Below are positions 48,001-60,000 of a stretch of DNA of 64,000 nt, piece after piece. The notes under the pieces were generated by a model. The model saw nothing but the letters and a program-made list of their open reading frames with translations, made no database searches and had not been told where the DNA came from. Both the position numbers and the translations under genes were made by a program. Source of the stretch: Mauremys mutica (Eukaryota; Chordata; Testudines; Geoemydidae). Each line of letters opens with the position of its first letter. Within the stretch, counting starts at the first letter, position 1. Location of the stretch: positions 70,600,618 to 70,664,617 of the forward strand of contig NC_059080.1 in assembly GCF_020497125.1 (NCBI RefSeq), given 5' to 3'.

Positions 48001-51000
48001 AAGGGTTGCACAAGCTAGTCCCAAAGTAGGAAACTAATTATAAAGGTGACTGTTTAATTAGCAACAAATGATGCAGCAGGCAGGCAGAATGATAGGAGAC
48101 AAAACTTTATTAAATATGCTAGAAGGCCCTGCTGGGGCTCTGTACTTTTGGTCTGTCTACTCTGGCCCTGGTCCTTCTTCAGCATAGGTCCCTCCTGAGA
48201 CCTGACCCTCCTTCTCCCATTCTACTTATCATGTTACAGGCACCATTCCCCGCTTTAGCATGTTTAAATTTAATTATTGTATTTAATTATTGACTTTATT
48301 TTTCAGTTTATAAAAGTGCCCCTCACTTGGTGTCTGCAGAATAATGTCACCATGAAAAAAAAACCAGCAAGATTTTCAAATTTAGGGTGTGGTCCAGCAA
48401 ACACCTATGTCAGTAACTCCACTTGTGTGAGTATTCCCAGTGACAAAGGGACTAGTGATCCAAAATTACTCACATAAGCATTTGCAGGATTGACCCAAAT
48501 GCATGCATAATGAAACATATACAATTGCACTGCCTAATTTTTGCATGTAAATACCTGATGTGCACATGACACTATTGTATTTGCATGTACAAATGGCCAT
48601 GTGTGTGCAACTGAATCGTGTTCATACTTAGGATCTTCCCTTGCTTAAACTGGCAGTGTGTGACTATATGTTCTTAAATTTGGAAAAGCAATTTTATTTA
48701 TTTTAGACAAAAGCTACAATAAGATGGAATGCAGGATGAGGGTAAGTATCAGTAATTTGGAATAAAGGCTATGGACTACGGTAATCATCCCCAAAATAAA
48801 CACTGCAAACCTATGAAATTCAGGTAAGGTTACCTTAAAATAAATCTGAACATGCTGAAGTATGAAAATTAAGTTAAGAGACATCCAAACAACCTTAACT
48901 TTGCCCTGTGGTGACAATAAAAGAGAAATGTGTCTTTAAAAGTCAGTTTAATCTAATCTGGAACTGGATTTAAAAAACATTTTAATCTAACCTAAAATTA
49001 GACTCCTGACTGCAGCCCTAATATATATCAATCATGATTGTATGGTTATTGCATAGCGTCACTAAAAGGACCATTACATATATATAATTCACAAACTTTT
49101 CTTTACTTGTATTATACAAGTGAGTGCAATATACATTCCATCCCTGTAATGTGCAATGTGCTGCTTAGCTGCTTATTTACTTGTACTAGTGACTTTTCTT
49201 TTCCTGTGTTTATTTGCATCACAGTCATTAGATGCATATGCACCATGCCAGACAGTACTTGCAGAGGGATTAAATGGCACTGTCAGATGAGGCCCTCCGA
49301 GAAAAGAGGCCTTCTAAACTCAGGCAGAAGTTTAACACCCAGTTGCTATAAAGGAAGAGTAATTCCTACACACTAGTAAACCAGTATGCCTCCTGCGCAG
49401 ACCTTGAAGTTTTCCTGTGATTTGGCCCATTCTCCTGATGTAAGAATTGGTGGATCTACTCAGCACGCTGATCTGTACCACAATTCATGGCTTTAAGACC
49501 AGTGAGGGATTACAGTCTGGACATTATGAGTAGGTCTCGTATCTCAAGGAGCAGGAGGATATACTGGTGTTTTTTCGTGCTCTGTTAAAAGACTGTCTGG
49601 CAACTAGGCTGTCAAGATATTTGTCCATCTCCTTCTATTTTATCTGAACTTTAACATGTATACACTTGTCCGTTCTTTTCTTCCACCTAGCACAGTTTCT
49701 ATTAATTCAAGCATGCCCATCACTGTTTCCATTCTTGATTACCATGGTATTGCTTGGTTCATCCTTCCTTTATTCAGCTCCCACTTCTCAAGATATCCTT
49801 GTCCAGAGGAGAACCCTTCCTAGCCTGTCATTTTATGGGGGAGATTTTCTTTTCACAGGCAAAAATGGTGGTAGTGGCCCAACTCCCTTTGATTTCCAAT
49901 GAGAGTTGGGTGCCTAACTCCTTTAGAAACCTCTGAAAACCCCAGCCATAATTAATAGTAGGTGCACTGTATAAAAATGAGATAAATACCCAGTAAATGT
50001 TATGTCAAAAACAGTAAGATAAAGATTTTGAAATCAATGGGAACTTCCAGGTGCTCGGCACTTCTGAAAAATCAGGCCACTTATGTCAGTAACCTAAACA
50101 TGGAGGACCCTAAATTTCAAGCTCCTAGTCTCTTCTAAAATTTTACCTTAGTCTTTTCTTTAGGCTATCATACAGTGCATGAAGATAGCTTCACTTCAAT
50201 CTTAATTTTACAAAGTTAAATATATTTCACCTGTCACTTTTAATTGCAATTAAATCATGTTGATCTACACTTGTGTGCAGTAAGAAAAGCCACAAAGCAA
50301 ATTAAAACATGTTTTAAGGAAGCATAGAAAATACCTGTAATTCAACAATGACATCACTATGAGCAGATGCACTTCAGTTTTAGAAATGTAAAGTAAAGTT
50401 AGATCCTAAAAGCATTAGCCCCGATTCACCATTTCATTACACTGAAGTAGCGGGTATGACAAAGTGGAGAATTGGGCCAATATTATTTAATTAATAATTA
50501 TTTAGTCTCTACCCTCTATTCGTTTAATTCTAGCGTGTGTGTGTGTGAGAGAGAGAGTGTGTGTGTGTTAAAATTCTATCTTTTCAGTGACTTACATCAC
50601 ACGTACATTAACTGACCCATGGGGACCCTGCTGCGACCCCAATAGCACTACATTAATGTGGACTAGGGGACTTTTAGTGAGTGCCAGCAGGGTCAGTTAG
50701 TGCCCAGATATGGCTCAGTTAGTGTGCGTATACTAGAATTTACACCCCTCTATGCGGGCTAATGCACAGCATAGACAAGCCCCAAGTCTCTGAGCGCACA
50801 TACAAACATAGCAAACCTGTCTTAGGTGACTACTCAAACTTGGAGTTCTTGGAGCCTGGGGAAAGCCAGCCTGATAGTATTCACTCCCATGTTGATCGGA
50901 TGAAGCCTATCCCTTTTCACCTTGAGGACATGGTTGAAAGGCTCCTCTGTTTACTCAGGCTTTTTCCCTAAGTGTGATGGGAGACTGCATTAAGTCAGTG

Positions 51001-54000
51001 TTCTGGAGGGATTTATTAGTCACAGAGACCACTCTTATTAACCAACTGCCTGTCTTGAAGAACCATTCAGAACTATTTCCAAATGTAATGAGTACAAGTC
51101 TGTTATCTCCATTTTAATAGTGATTGCTTAATGGAAGCAAGTATCAGAGGGGTAGCCGTGTTAGTCTGGATCTGTAAAAGCAGCAAAGAGTCCTGTGACA
51201 CCTTATAGACTAACCGACGTATTGGAGCATGAGCATGTCACATGCATCCGACGAAGTGGGTATTCACCCACGAAAGCTCATGCTCCAATACGTCGGTTAG
51301 TCTATAAGGTGCCACAGGACTCTTTGCTGCTTTTAATGGAAGCAGTTTTCTAATAAAAGTGCAACAGCCCTGTACTGAGTATATGTCAAAAATGCTCTTC
51401 TGTCTCGTCATCTAATTAGCAAAATGCATTATAGTGAACGTTTACTGAAGAAAGTCTAAAACAGGCTACATTCTGAAGTTTATAATGCCACCAGTGCTAT
51501 TATATATTCCCTTTACTGTGCCTTATTTTAAATAGCCACAAAAAACTCCCTTAAATGAAAATAGCAGCTATTTTTGTTGACAGTTATTCAAGCTAAGAAT
51601 TGGATTACACATGGAAAATCCCTTTAACAAAATGCACTAACTCAGGAATGACAGCAGTCTGAGCATACTGCATTCAGCTAGAACGCCTGTCCTCACGTAC
51701 TAGATTTGATTAATCATGTGACAACTGTTCAGATTCATTCAGATGTACAGCTAACACTTAAACATTGTTTGGCCCAAGGACAAGTATAAAGCAATGATGG
51801 GTTTGGACTCAAAGTCACCACAATGACCAAAGTAACATCTTTTCTGCAAAAAATCATTCCTATGCATTCAAGAAAGTGTATCACTAATAGTGCACTTTCA
51901 GAAAGTATGTTTTCACCCCAATGCACCTTTTTATGATCGATCAGTGGTTTTCAACTTGCAGTCTGCAGACCCCTGGGGGTCTGCGGACTATGTCTAAAAT
52001 GTCCACAAAAGGCTGTCGTTACAGAGAACAGTGGTTTTCAACCTGGGGTCCGAAAACTATGTCTAAGATTTCCAAAAGGGTCTGCACCTTTGAAGTTTTT
52101 AGGGGTCTGCAAATAAAAAAAGATTGAAAACCACTGTGATAGATCAATGGCACCAACTAACAAGCTTAACCACTAGTTAGTCAAATCAATGTAACCTATA
52201 ACCTAAAATACATTACTGAATGCACATAACATTAACTAATCAAATACAGGGTTGTCTTACTTGTGGAGCATGAGATGTAAAAAGCCATGTGTGTTCTTAC
52301 CACACAACAAAGAGCCCTAACTGTGCAGAGCACAAAGAAAAAATAGATCATCAGAGAAGTTTACCCACAGATACCCTGTGTTTAAAAACTGATTCTGCAA
52401 GAATCAAGGACCAGGCCAGACTTTTCACTAGGCACTAATCATCTAGAGATGTCTTGAAAGTCCAGTTAAAGACAATCAGATCTTGAATCCTTAGCTGAAC
52501 CCCAAAAGCCTGCTAAAGCTCTGTGACAAAATCCATGTAACTACAATAACCTTTTACTATATATGGGCCTCATCCAAAACACTTCTGAAGTCAGTGAAAA
52601 TCTTTCCATGGATTTCAATGGACTTTGGATCAAGCATTTGTGTTTTTCAGACTAGTCAACCAGAAACTCAGTAATGAACACAGGAAAATCATTTCTTGAT
52701 ATTCTCTAATCTCTACCCTTCCTAATTCTACAGTTAAATTTTAAAGTTTGCTTCAGATTGTACTGGTTTACAAACTAACTACTTAATGAAAACAGGCTAA
52801 AATACAACATACTTTACTGATTGCTTTCCATGAAAAACCTGTTTTCTTGCAAACTATACCATGCTGTTTAATGGAGAACAAGTCAAATAAACACAGCCTT
52901 TATCTCACACATGAACTTTGATCATTTGTCTCTCTAAATTCAAGCCTATTTATGATTTGTAAACAAACATCAGCAACTAGGCTATTGCTTTCCCACCCAG
53001 TTCTGAGCCCCAACCGGCATTTAAAAACAGATGGAACTGGGGCTCTGGGAAACAGGACGTCTTGGGTAGGGGGACCACATTAACTCCATGGCATGCTCTG
53101 CAGTGAGTTGAGCAAAGCTGGTGGGGTCATGAAGGTGTAAGCCCATGGCAGCACAAATCATAAGGAATTCATATAGCCTTGGAGGAGGTGCAACTGGTAC
53201 TAGAGAGAGGCCAATATCAATCCTGGGATCCACAAGCTTTAGAGGCTGCAGCACCTGCACTCTCTGCAGTCCCCGAATTCCCTCTCCTCAAGTTGAGAAT
53301 TTAAAAGGGCTCTACATAAAATGAATGATACAGAATTTTCTAGGCCATCTGTTCTCCCGTACGTTTTACCAAAGATAAGGTATGAAACCTTAAGTATTGT
53401 ACCTTCTTTTTATAGCAATAGGTAGCCACTCGGAAGGTATTAGAAAACAATGAAGTATAAAGTTGTAACCAGACTATCAAACAGAAATCATTAAATATTT
53501 CAACATATACTGTAATAACCAGAAGAAGGTCATACCAAGACAAAGGGGTCAAAGTGAAGCCTGGAAATGTTTTAGTAAATAACCAGACAATAATTTCCTC
53601 CAAAGTAAAGATGTGATTCCTATTTTTTGCCTTCTTTCAGGACAGATCCCTTACTTAGGGATATAAAATGAGTACTGAGATCTGCATACCAAGTGAACTG
53701 AAAAGTGTAGTGAATCCTTTGAAATTCTACTTTGAAACTGGAACCTTACTTGGGATCGGTTATATCACCTCCATAGATTACAAAAAACAAAACAAAACCA
53801 AAAACAAAACAAAAACATCCAGATGGGCATTGTCAGCAGGTCTATATTGCATAAGCCAGTTCAGGCCAAGGACCCGCCTTCAGCACTTGGATGCGTTATT
53901 TACCATTTCATTTAGCTGGGTCAAAGAACTATTTTTCCTGTTAGTAAAGTAGGGTTAATTATAACAGTCTGAAGTTGGTGGTTCAATTTGGTACCCCCTG

Positions 54001-57000
54001 AATCTTAGTTTTGGTTCAGTTTAGTTTTAGAAAATATAAACTAACCCAAAACTCATTTTTTAGTTTTAGACAATGTAGACTATATATATATATATATAGC
54101 AGAGTATCTCAGTGTAAAGGCACCAATCCAAATTCATCACTAGTGTAAATAGGTACAACTTTATTGGCTAAAACGGAGTTATGCCTGCTTACATCAGTGG
54201 TGAGTTTGACCCACTGTTTTGTCAATATATGCAATGGGTGTTAGAGCAAAACAGAGATTGAAAAAAGCCTGGTGTCTTTGTGGGCTGAGTGAAATCTAAG
54301 CTCCTGTGAAAAGCTGATATATTTAATACTGGTTAACTTGGGACTCTGAAACTGAAAAATATCTTTGTCTTTACCAGACAGTCTGTCTGAGGTACGATAC
54401 TGAAGATGGAAAAAATTTGTGATAAACAATTGAGCTCTACTGTGTTGCCCCTAACTAAACTGGAATAAATAGACATTTTTGATAAAATGTTTACTTCTGG
54501 CATGTACATTTTGGTTAGTTTTGGAGAGGGTTACCTACTGCACCACAGTAAGGGATTTCAATGTTCATCTCTTGTTTTTGCATCCCAGTAGAAGGACTGA
54601 GGAAGAATAACAGACGGTAAATGTAAATAAAATTTGATGTTTTGGCTTCTGGAGAGCAAACTTCAGAAATAAGATACATGTTTTTGTTACTTTATAATCA
54701 GCAGCCTTCACAAAATCCAAACAGGCAACAAACACAGTCAGTGTGCCAAAGTTAAAGGTTTGTTGGTTTACTGTATGCAGTGACATACCTCCCAAAATAA
54801 GCAGAACTGTACGTTGGGGAGAGGGGAAGATTTGAAATGATTCTGCACAATATAAATCTATGCAATATGTTATTTCAGAAAATATGTACATATATCAGGA
54901 TCTCATTCTTCCAATACATTGTCTGTCTCAACTGATGTTTACTGTAGCTATCGTCCATAAAGTGGATGCTTTTGCTGCCTGCATAAAGGTTAATGGTAAC
55001 AGCTATATGAAATATAAGTTTATTACATTTGAGGGAATCCTTCAAGTAGTATATAGATTTCAAAGTTGTTACATCACACAATGCAATTCTCACAGATTTA
55101 CAGCTGCTTAATTGTATTCAATTTTCTTTTTAAAATGTCTATTGTTTACAGTATATTCAATATGGAACATAGTGACAGCAACATCACTGAATATCTAGAA
55201 ACCTTGGTACTAGTGATGAGTATAGCCCTAAAAGGTTCAGAGGTTTGGTATGGACAAAAACTTTGGACAGGTTCTTGAGAGAGAATTAGTACAACTTCTA
55301 GCTTCTAGCAGACACAGTCCAAGAATCTTCTCCCATGGTATTTTGACAAAGTTTGGTTTTTAAATTATGTTTCAAATCAGTCTTTATTTTATCCAAACCA
55401 TGATACTCAGTAACACTAAGAGATACTGTGGATGCTGTTAATCCCCATAAATAGATCTCCTGGGGTAACTCAAAGTTATCATACTATTACTGAAGTATGA
55501 AATATCTTAGCTCCCATATTATGAAAATCCTATAGCACAGAGGACAATAGTACAGACACAGTCTAGAATGGATCAGGGTAGAATCCAGGGTCAGAGCATC
55601 AGTGATCATCAGGCAGCAGAGCATGTAAGCTCACTGCTATCAGTACAGCGCCCAAGAAGGTGCATTCTGATTCTCTGGTGTCTGCCTTAATTTGCAACAT
55701 GAACCTAAAAAAGGGACAGGCAATAGCTTGGAGCAATGGGACTGACCCAGCTGGTGCGACTAGCATGCACGGTGACTGCTCTGGTGGACTTGGGAACAAT
55801 GTAGTTTTAATCCACTATTGCATAATATTTATAGTGAAAAGGAGGATGTGCCCTTCCAGTAACTTTTGAATAAATAATTATTTAGTCATTACAGTGGTAG
55901 CTCTTCTTATGTTGTTTTCTTATATTAATTAGAGCTCATTTGCAAAGTTTTATTTCCTTTCCAGTTTAGAAATGTCTCGACCTGACTGTTTTAGATGTTA
56001 GAAGAGAATGAGGTAAAACCTTTCTGGGAAAGAAACAGAAATGGATTAAAATTTGCTTTAATAAGTAAATGTTATATTTTGTTTTAAAAAAATATGGAAA
56101 GATCTGGGATTGACAACTCAGGAGGCTGAAGTCTTCTGAATAAGAACAAGTGTGGAAAGTGGCAGTGAATGTTTCCTTGCATCATCCTGTGAATGAGCCT
56201 TAATCCTGGGGACTATCTGTATGAGTCAGAGGGGAAGAGTTCAGACTCCATGCTCATTCAATCCTTAGTCACACTGCTGAGGTTGCCTGAAAGGCCAGTC
56301 GTTCATGTCAGTTGTGGTTTTATTTTTTTCTCATAAGTATTTAAATACTTACTCCATAAAATTCAAAATATGGAGTGGGATCCTCAAATGGTCCCTAGAG
56401 TTCAACTGTACCTGTCCTTATGCTGGTGTATGAGAGAGCAGGGAGTGAGAGTCCTTCTTTTAATGGAAGTTGGTCTGAGCCCTTAAGGGCATAGGGAGAC
56501 ACAGGGAAAGGGCAGGGCCATGGCTGAACCCCTTCCACACTGGCTAGCAGAGCTTGCTGGGAGCAGAAAGGAGCAAGAGCTGAAAGGATAGTAATGTTAG
56601 TGCTGTAGCATGCGTTCTCTGAGATTCTAGCTGGGATTCCTCCTGGCATTTCCTAGTACTGTTTGCATCTTTCAGTGCGTGTGCTGGCTTAAATTACACA
56701 ATTTGCATATAATATTGTGTGATAGACCCAGGACAGTTGGGTACAGCAGAGTAGCAGAAGGCAGATATACTGGCCACTGGATTAACAGTTTTCTGTTCCC
56801 TGACTGACCAGAGCAGGGGCTACTCCAGGCTAATGTGACTACCTGACTCTAATTAAGGCCCCTCTGATACTATAAAAGGGCTCACTCCAGTCAGGCAGAG
56901 AAGAGCTGGGGAGCCAGAGGAGAGGAAGTGCAGCTGAAGGGCTGGTTAATGAAGACACCCTCAAGTCATTGATAAGGGAACCTTAAGGTAAGAGTGAAGA

Positions 57001-60000
57001 AGGGAGAAGCAGGAGAGCTGTGGGGAAGTGGCCCAGGGAAATGTAGCAACTCTGGCAGTGAAAGGTTGGCTACCAACAGCTGCTACCATTAGGGTCCCTG
57101 GGCCGGAACCCGGAGCAGAGAGTGGGCTGGGTTCCCCCCAACCCACCACTAGAGGAACACCTTCTAGGAGGGGAAGTCAGGCTCCTGTCAGGACAGGGGG
57201 CTAAACTGTTCTGAAACAAGCCCCCAGGGACAACAGAGACTGTGGGAGTTCTCTCACCAACCTCCTTGCTGACTTATGATGAAGAGGGCTCAGTAGACTG
57301 TATCCCTGGCCCTAGAGAGAGAAGGGATATGTGGAGGGTTGCAGTAAGCCACTGAGGCTAGCATATGCCACCGAGAAACGTGGGACCCATGGGGGCAAGG
57401 TCGGAGCTCTGCCACAATTGACTTGTGATAGAAGTAAAGTATATAGCTACAGTTACACTGAAGCATATTAAGTATACTGTATTGTACAACAGCACGTGTA
57501 TCCAATCCCAAATCAATAGTCCTACATTACTCTCTGAATTGCCTAACTCAATCACACTCCTAACTTATGTTTTACATTGCCAAACTCATCCATTTTATTC
57601 TCATCCACAACAACCTCACATTCAACAATAAACCCTTTGTCCAAACCATGGGAACAGCCAGGAGTACTAGGATGGTGCCCCACTATGCCATCCTTTTCAT
57701 AGCCACCTCAAGGAAGAATTTCTGGGAAAATGCACCATCAACCAATGATATACCTGAGCTACATTGATGAAATTTTCATCCTCTGGACAGGCAATCTAAA
57801 CTCCCTCACAGATTTCCACCACAACTTCAACCACCACCACCCATCCATTAAACTCCCACACCAGCATCAACTTCATGGACACCACAATTATCTTAAACAA
57901 TGGAACAATGCAGACAGCTGTTTACAAGAAACCCACCAATCATGGCACTTACCTCCACAGCTCCAGCAACCACCCCAGACAGACCAAGAAAAAAAACCCA
58001 AAACTACTGACTGCACACCCTTAGCTGTTACCTACCATACCACACTGGAACCCATATAGGTAACAAACAATTGTAACCCATACTTGATGGGGACCACATC
58101 CTAAAAGAAATCTTTTCCCCCATCTTCTGGCCTTCAAACAAACCCCCAACTTTGCTAAGCTCATCATCAGAAGCAAGCTCCCCACCAACTGGGACACACC
58201 AACTCTAAGCAGCACCAGACCCTGCCTGAACAACAAATGCAGAACCTGTGAACATATCTCCATGACTACGATGACCAATAGCCCCCACATCACACCTTCC
58301 TGGGTCCTATACATGTTTATCACATCACATGGGGTATCTCAGTAACAACTATGCGGATGAAACCAGACAATCACTATGTTCTCAAATGAACTCAAAAGAC
58401 AAAAACCACAGGCAAACATTTTTCACAAAGCAATCACTCCATATCTGATCTTTCAATACTTGTCCTCAAACAAAACCTGCACAATGCCGTCAAAAGGCAA
58501 GCCTGGGAATTTACATTCATTACTCTCCTAGACACCAAAATCCATGGACTTAACAGGAACCCTGGTTTTATAGCTCTTTACAACAATTTGTAACACACCA
58601 CACTGCCTGCTACTCTTATTTTCCCACTTCACACCTTTTCTGTATAACAATCTAGCCCCCACTGCCAACTTCATTTCAAGTGTTCAACTCAAATGTGTTA
58701 CCCTTTCTGCTTAACAAGCTGTCCCAATGTGCACTTAGTTCAGATACTCCACTTCCTTCCCCAGACCTGAAGAAAAGCTTCTGTGTAGCTTGAAAACTTG
58801 TACCTTGTGTGACAGGTTGCCCCCCACTCCAGGGTGCCAACTAATATACTGGGGTACCACTGAGCCCGCATGTTCCACCAGCCTGGGCTCCCTTACACGG
58901 TCCTGCTAGCCAGGCCCTCAAGCCTCCTCCAGCGCACACACCGTTAGGGCCACACTCAGCTGCAGAAAGACACAGACACTGAAATCAGCTCTGCATGGGA
59001 AGACTCAACTAGGGAATTGCCCATCACTGAAGTGCATACGCCCTCTGGGGTGCAAATCCAGAACTATATGGTCTTGCACTGCACAGAGAACTGTACAGCA
59101 TAAGCTCATGAAATTCGCCCCCTCTGTCAATGTGGAGGAAGATATGCACAGCTTTCCCTCCCCCCACCAGTTATGAATTCCACAAAATGGTTTTAGAGAA
59201 AACAAAAACAAATCTATTAACTACAAAAGATATATTTTAAGTAATTATAAGGGATAGCAAACAGATCAAAGCAGATTACTGAGCAAATAAAACAAACACG
59301 CAAACTAAGCTTAATACACTAAAGAAACTGGCTACAAGTAGTCATTTCTCATCCTAAGTGTTTGTAGCAGATTGCCGTGGTTCTTGAAGACAGGCTGCTC
59401 TTACTTGCAGCTTAAAACTCTAGGTATTTCTTTCACAGGCCAGACACTTTTTCCAGCCTGGGCTCAGTCCTTCCCCATCCTCCAACCTTGTTTTTGTTTC
59501 TTAGATGTTTCCAGCAGTCATCTTGGGCAGAGATTCAGTGAAGAATGAACCCCGATCATCTCACCCCCTGTCTTAAATAGGATTTACATATGGCGGGAAT
59601 CCTTTGTTTTCCAGTGTGGTTCCCCCCTTCCCCAAGTGGAAAAATACTGGTATTCTATCATGGAGTCCAGTACCAGGTGACATGATACTGCAGTGTCAAA
59701 GCAGACATGAGTCATAGGCTGTTTGGAGCACCCCAGGAAACTTCTCAGGAAGGTGGGACATTAGCATCTTCAAAGACCTATTGTCCGCCCTAGTGGTTCA
59801 GTGACTTGTCCCCAGCTAACCAGCCAGACTGATTGTATTTTGTCTGGTGGGTGTTTCCCAGATGCAAACACTTTTGTAGTACAGATGTATAATCAATATT
59901 CCTAACTTTAGATACAAAAATGATACATGCATACAAATAGGATAATATTCAATAAACCATAACCTTTCCAATGATACCGCACAAGACCCATCTTGCATAA

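Noticed and set aside
56872..56890. Promoter of a host gene (TATA box)
   Set aside because: No coding exon follows on the plus strand. The sequence is inside an LTR-like unit with TG/CA ends.
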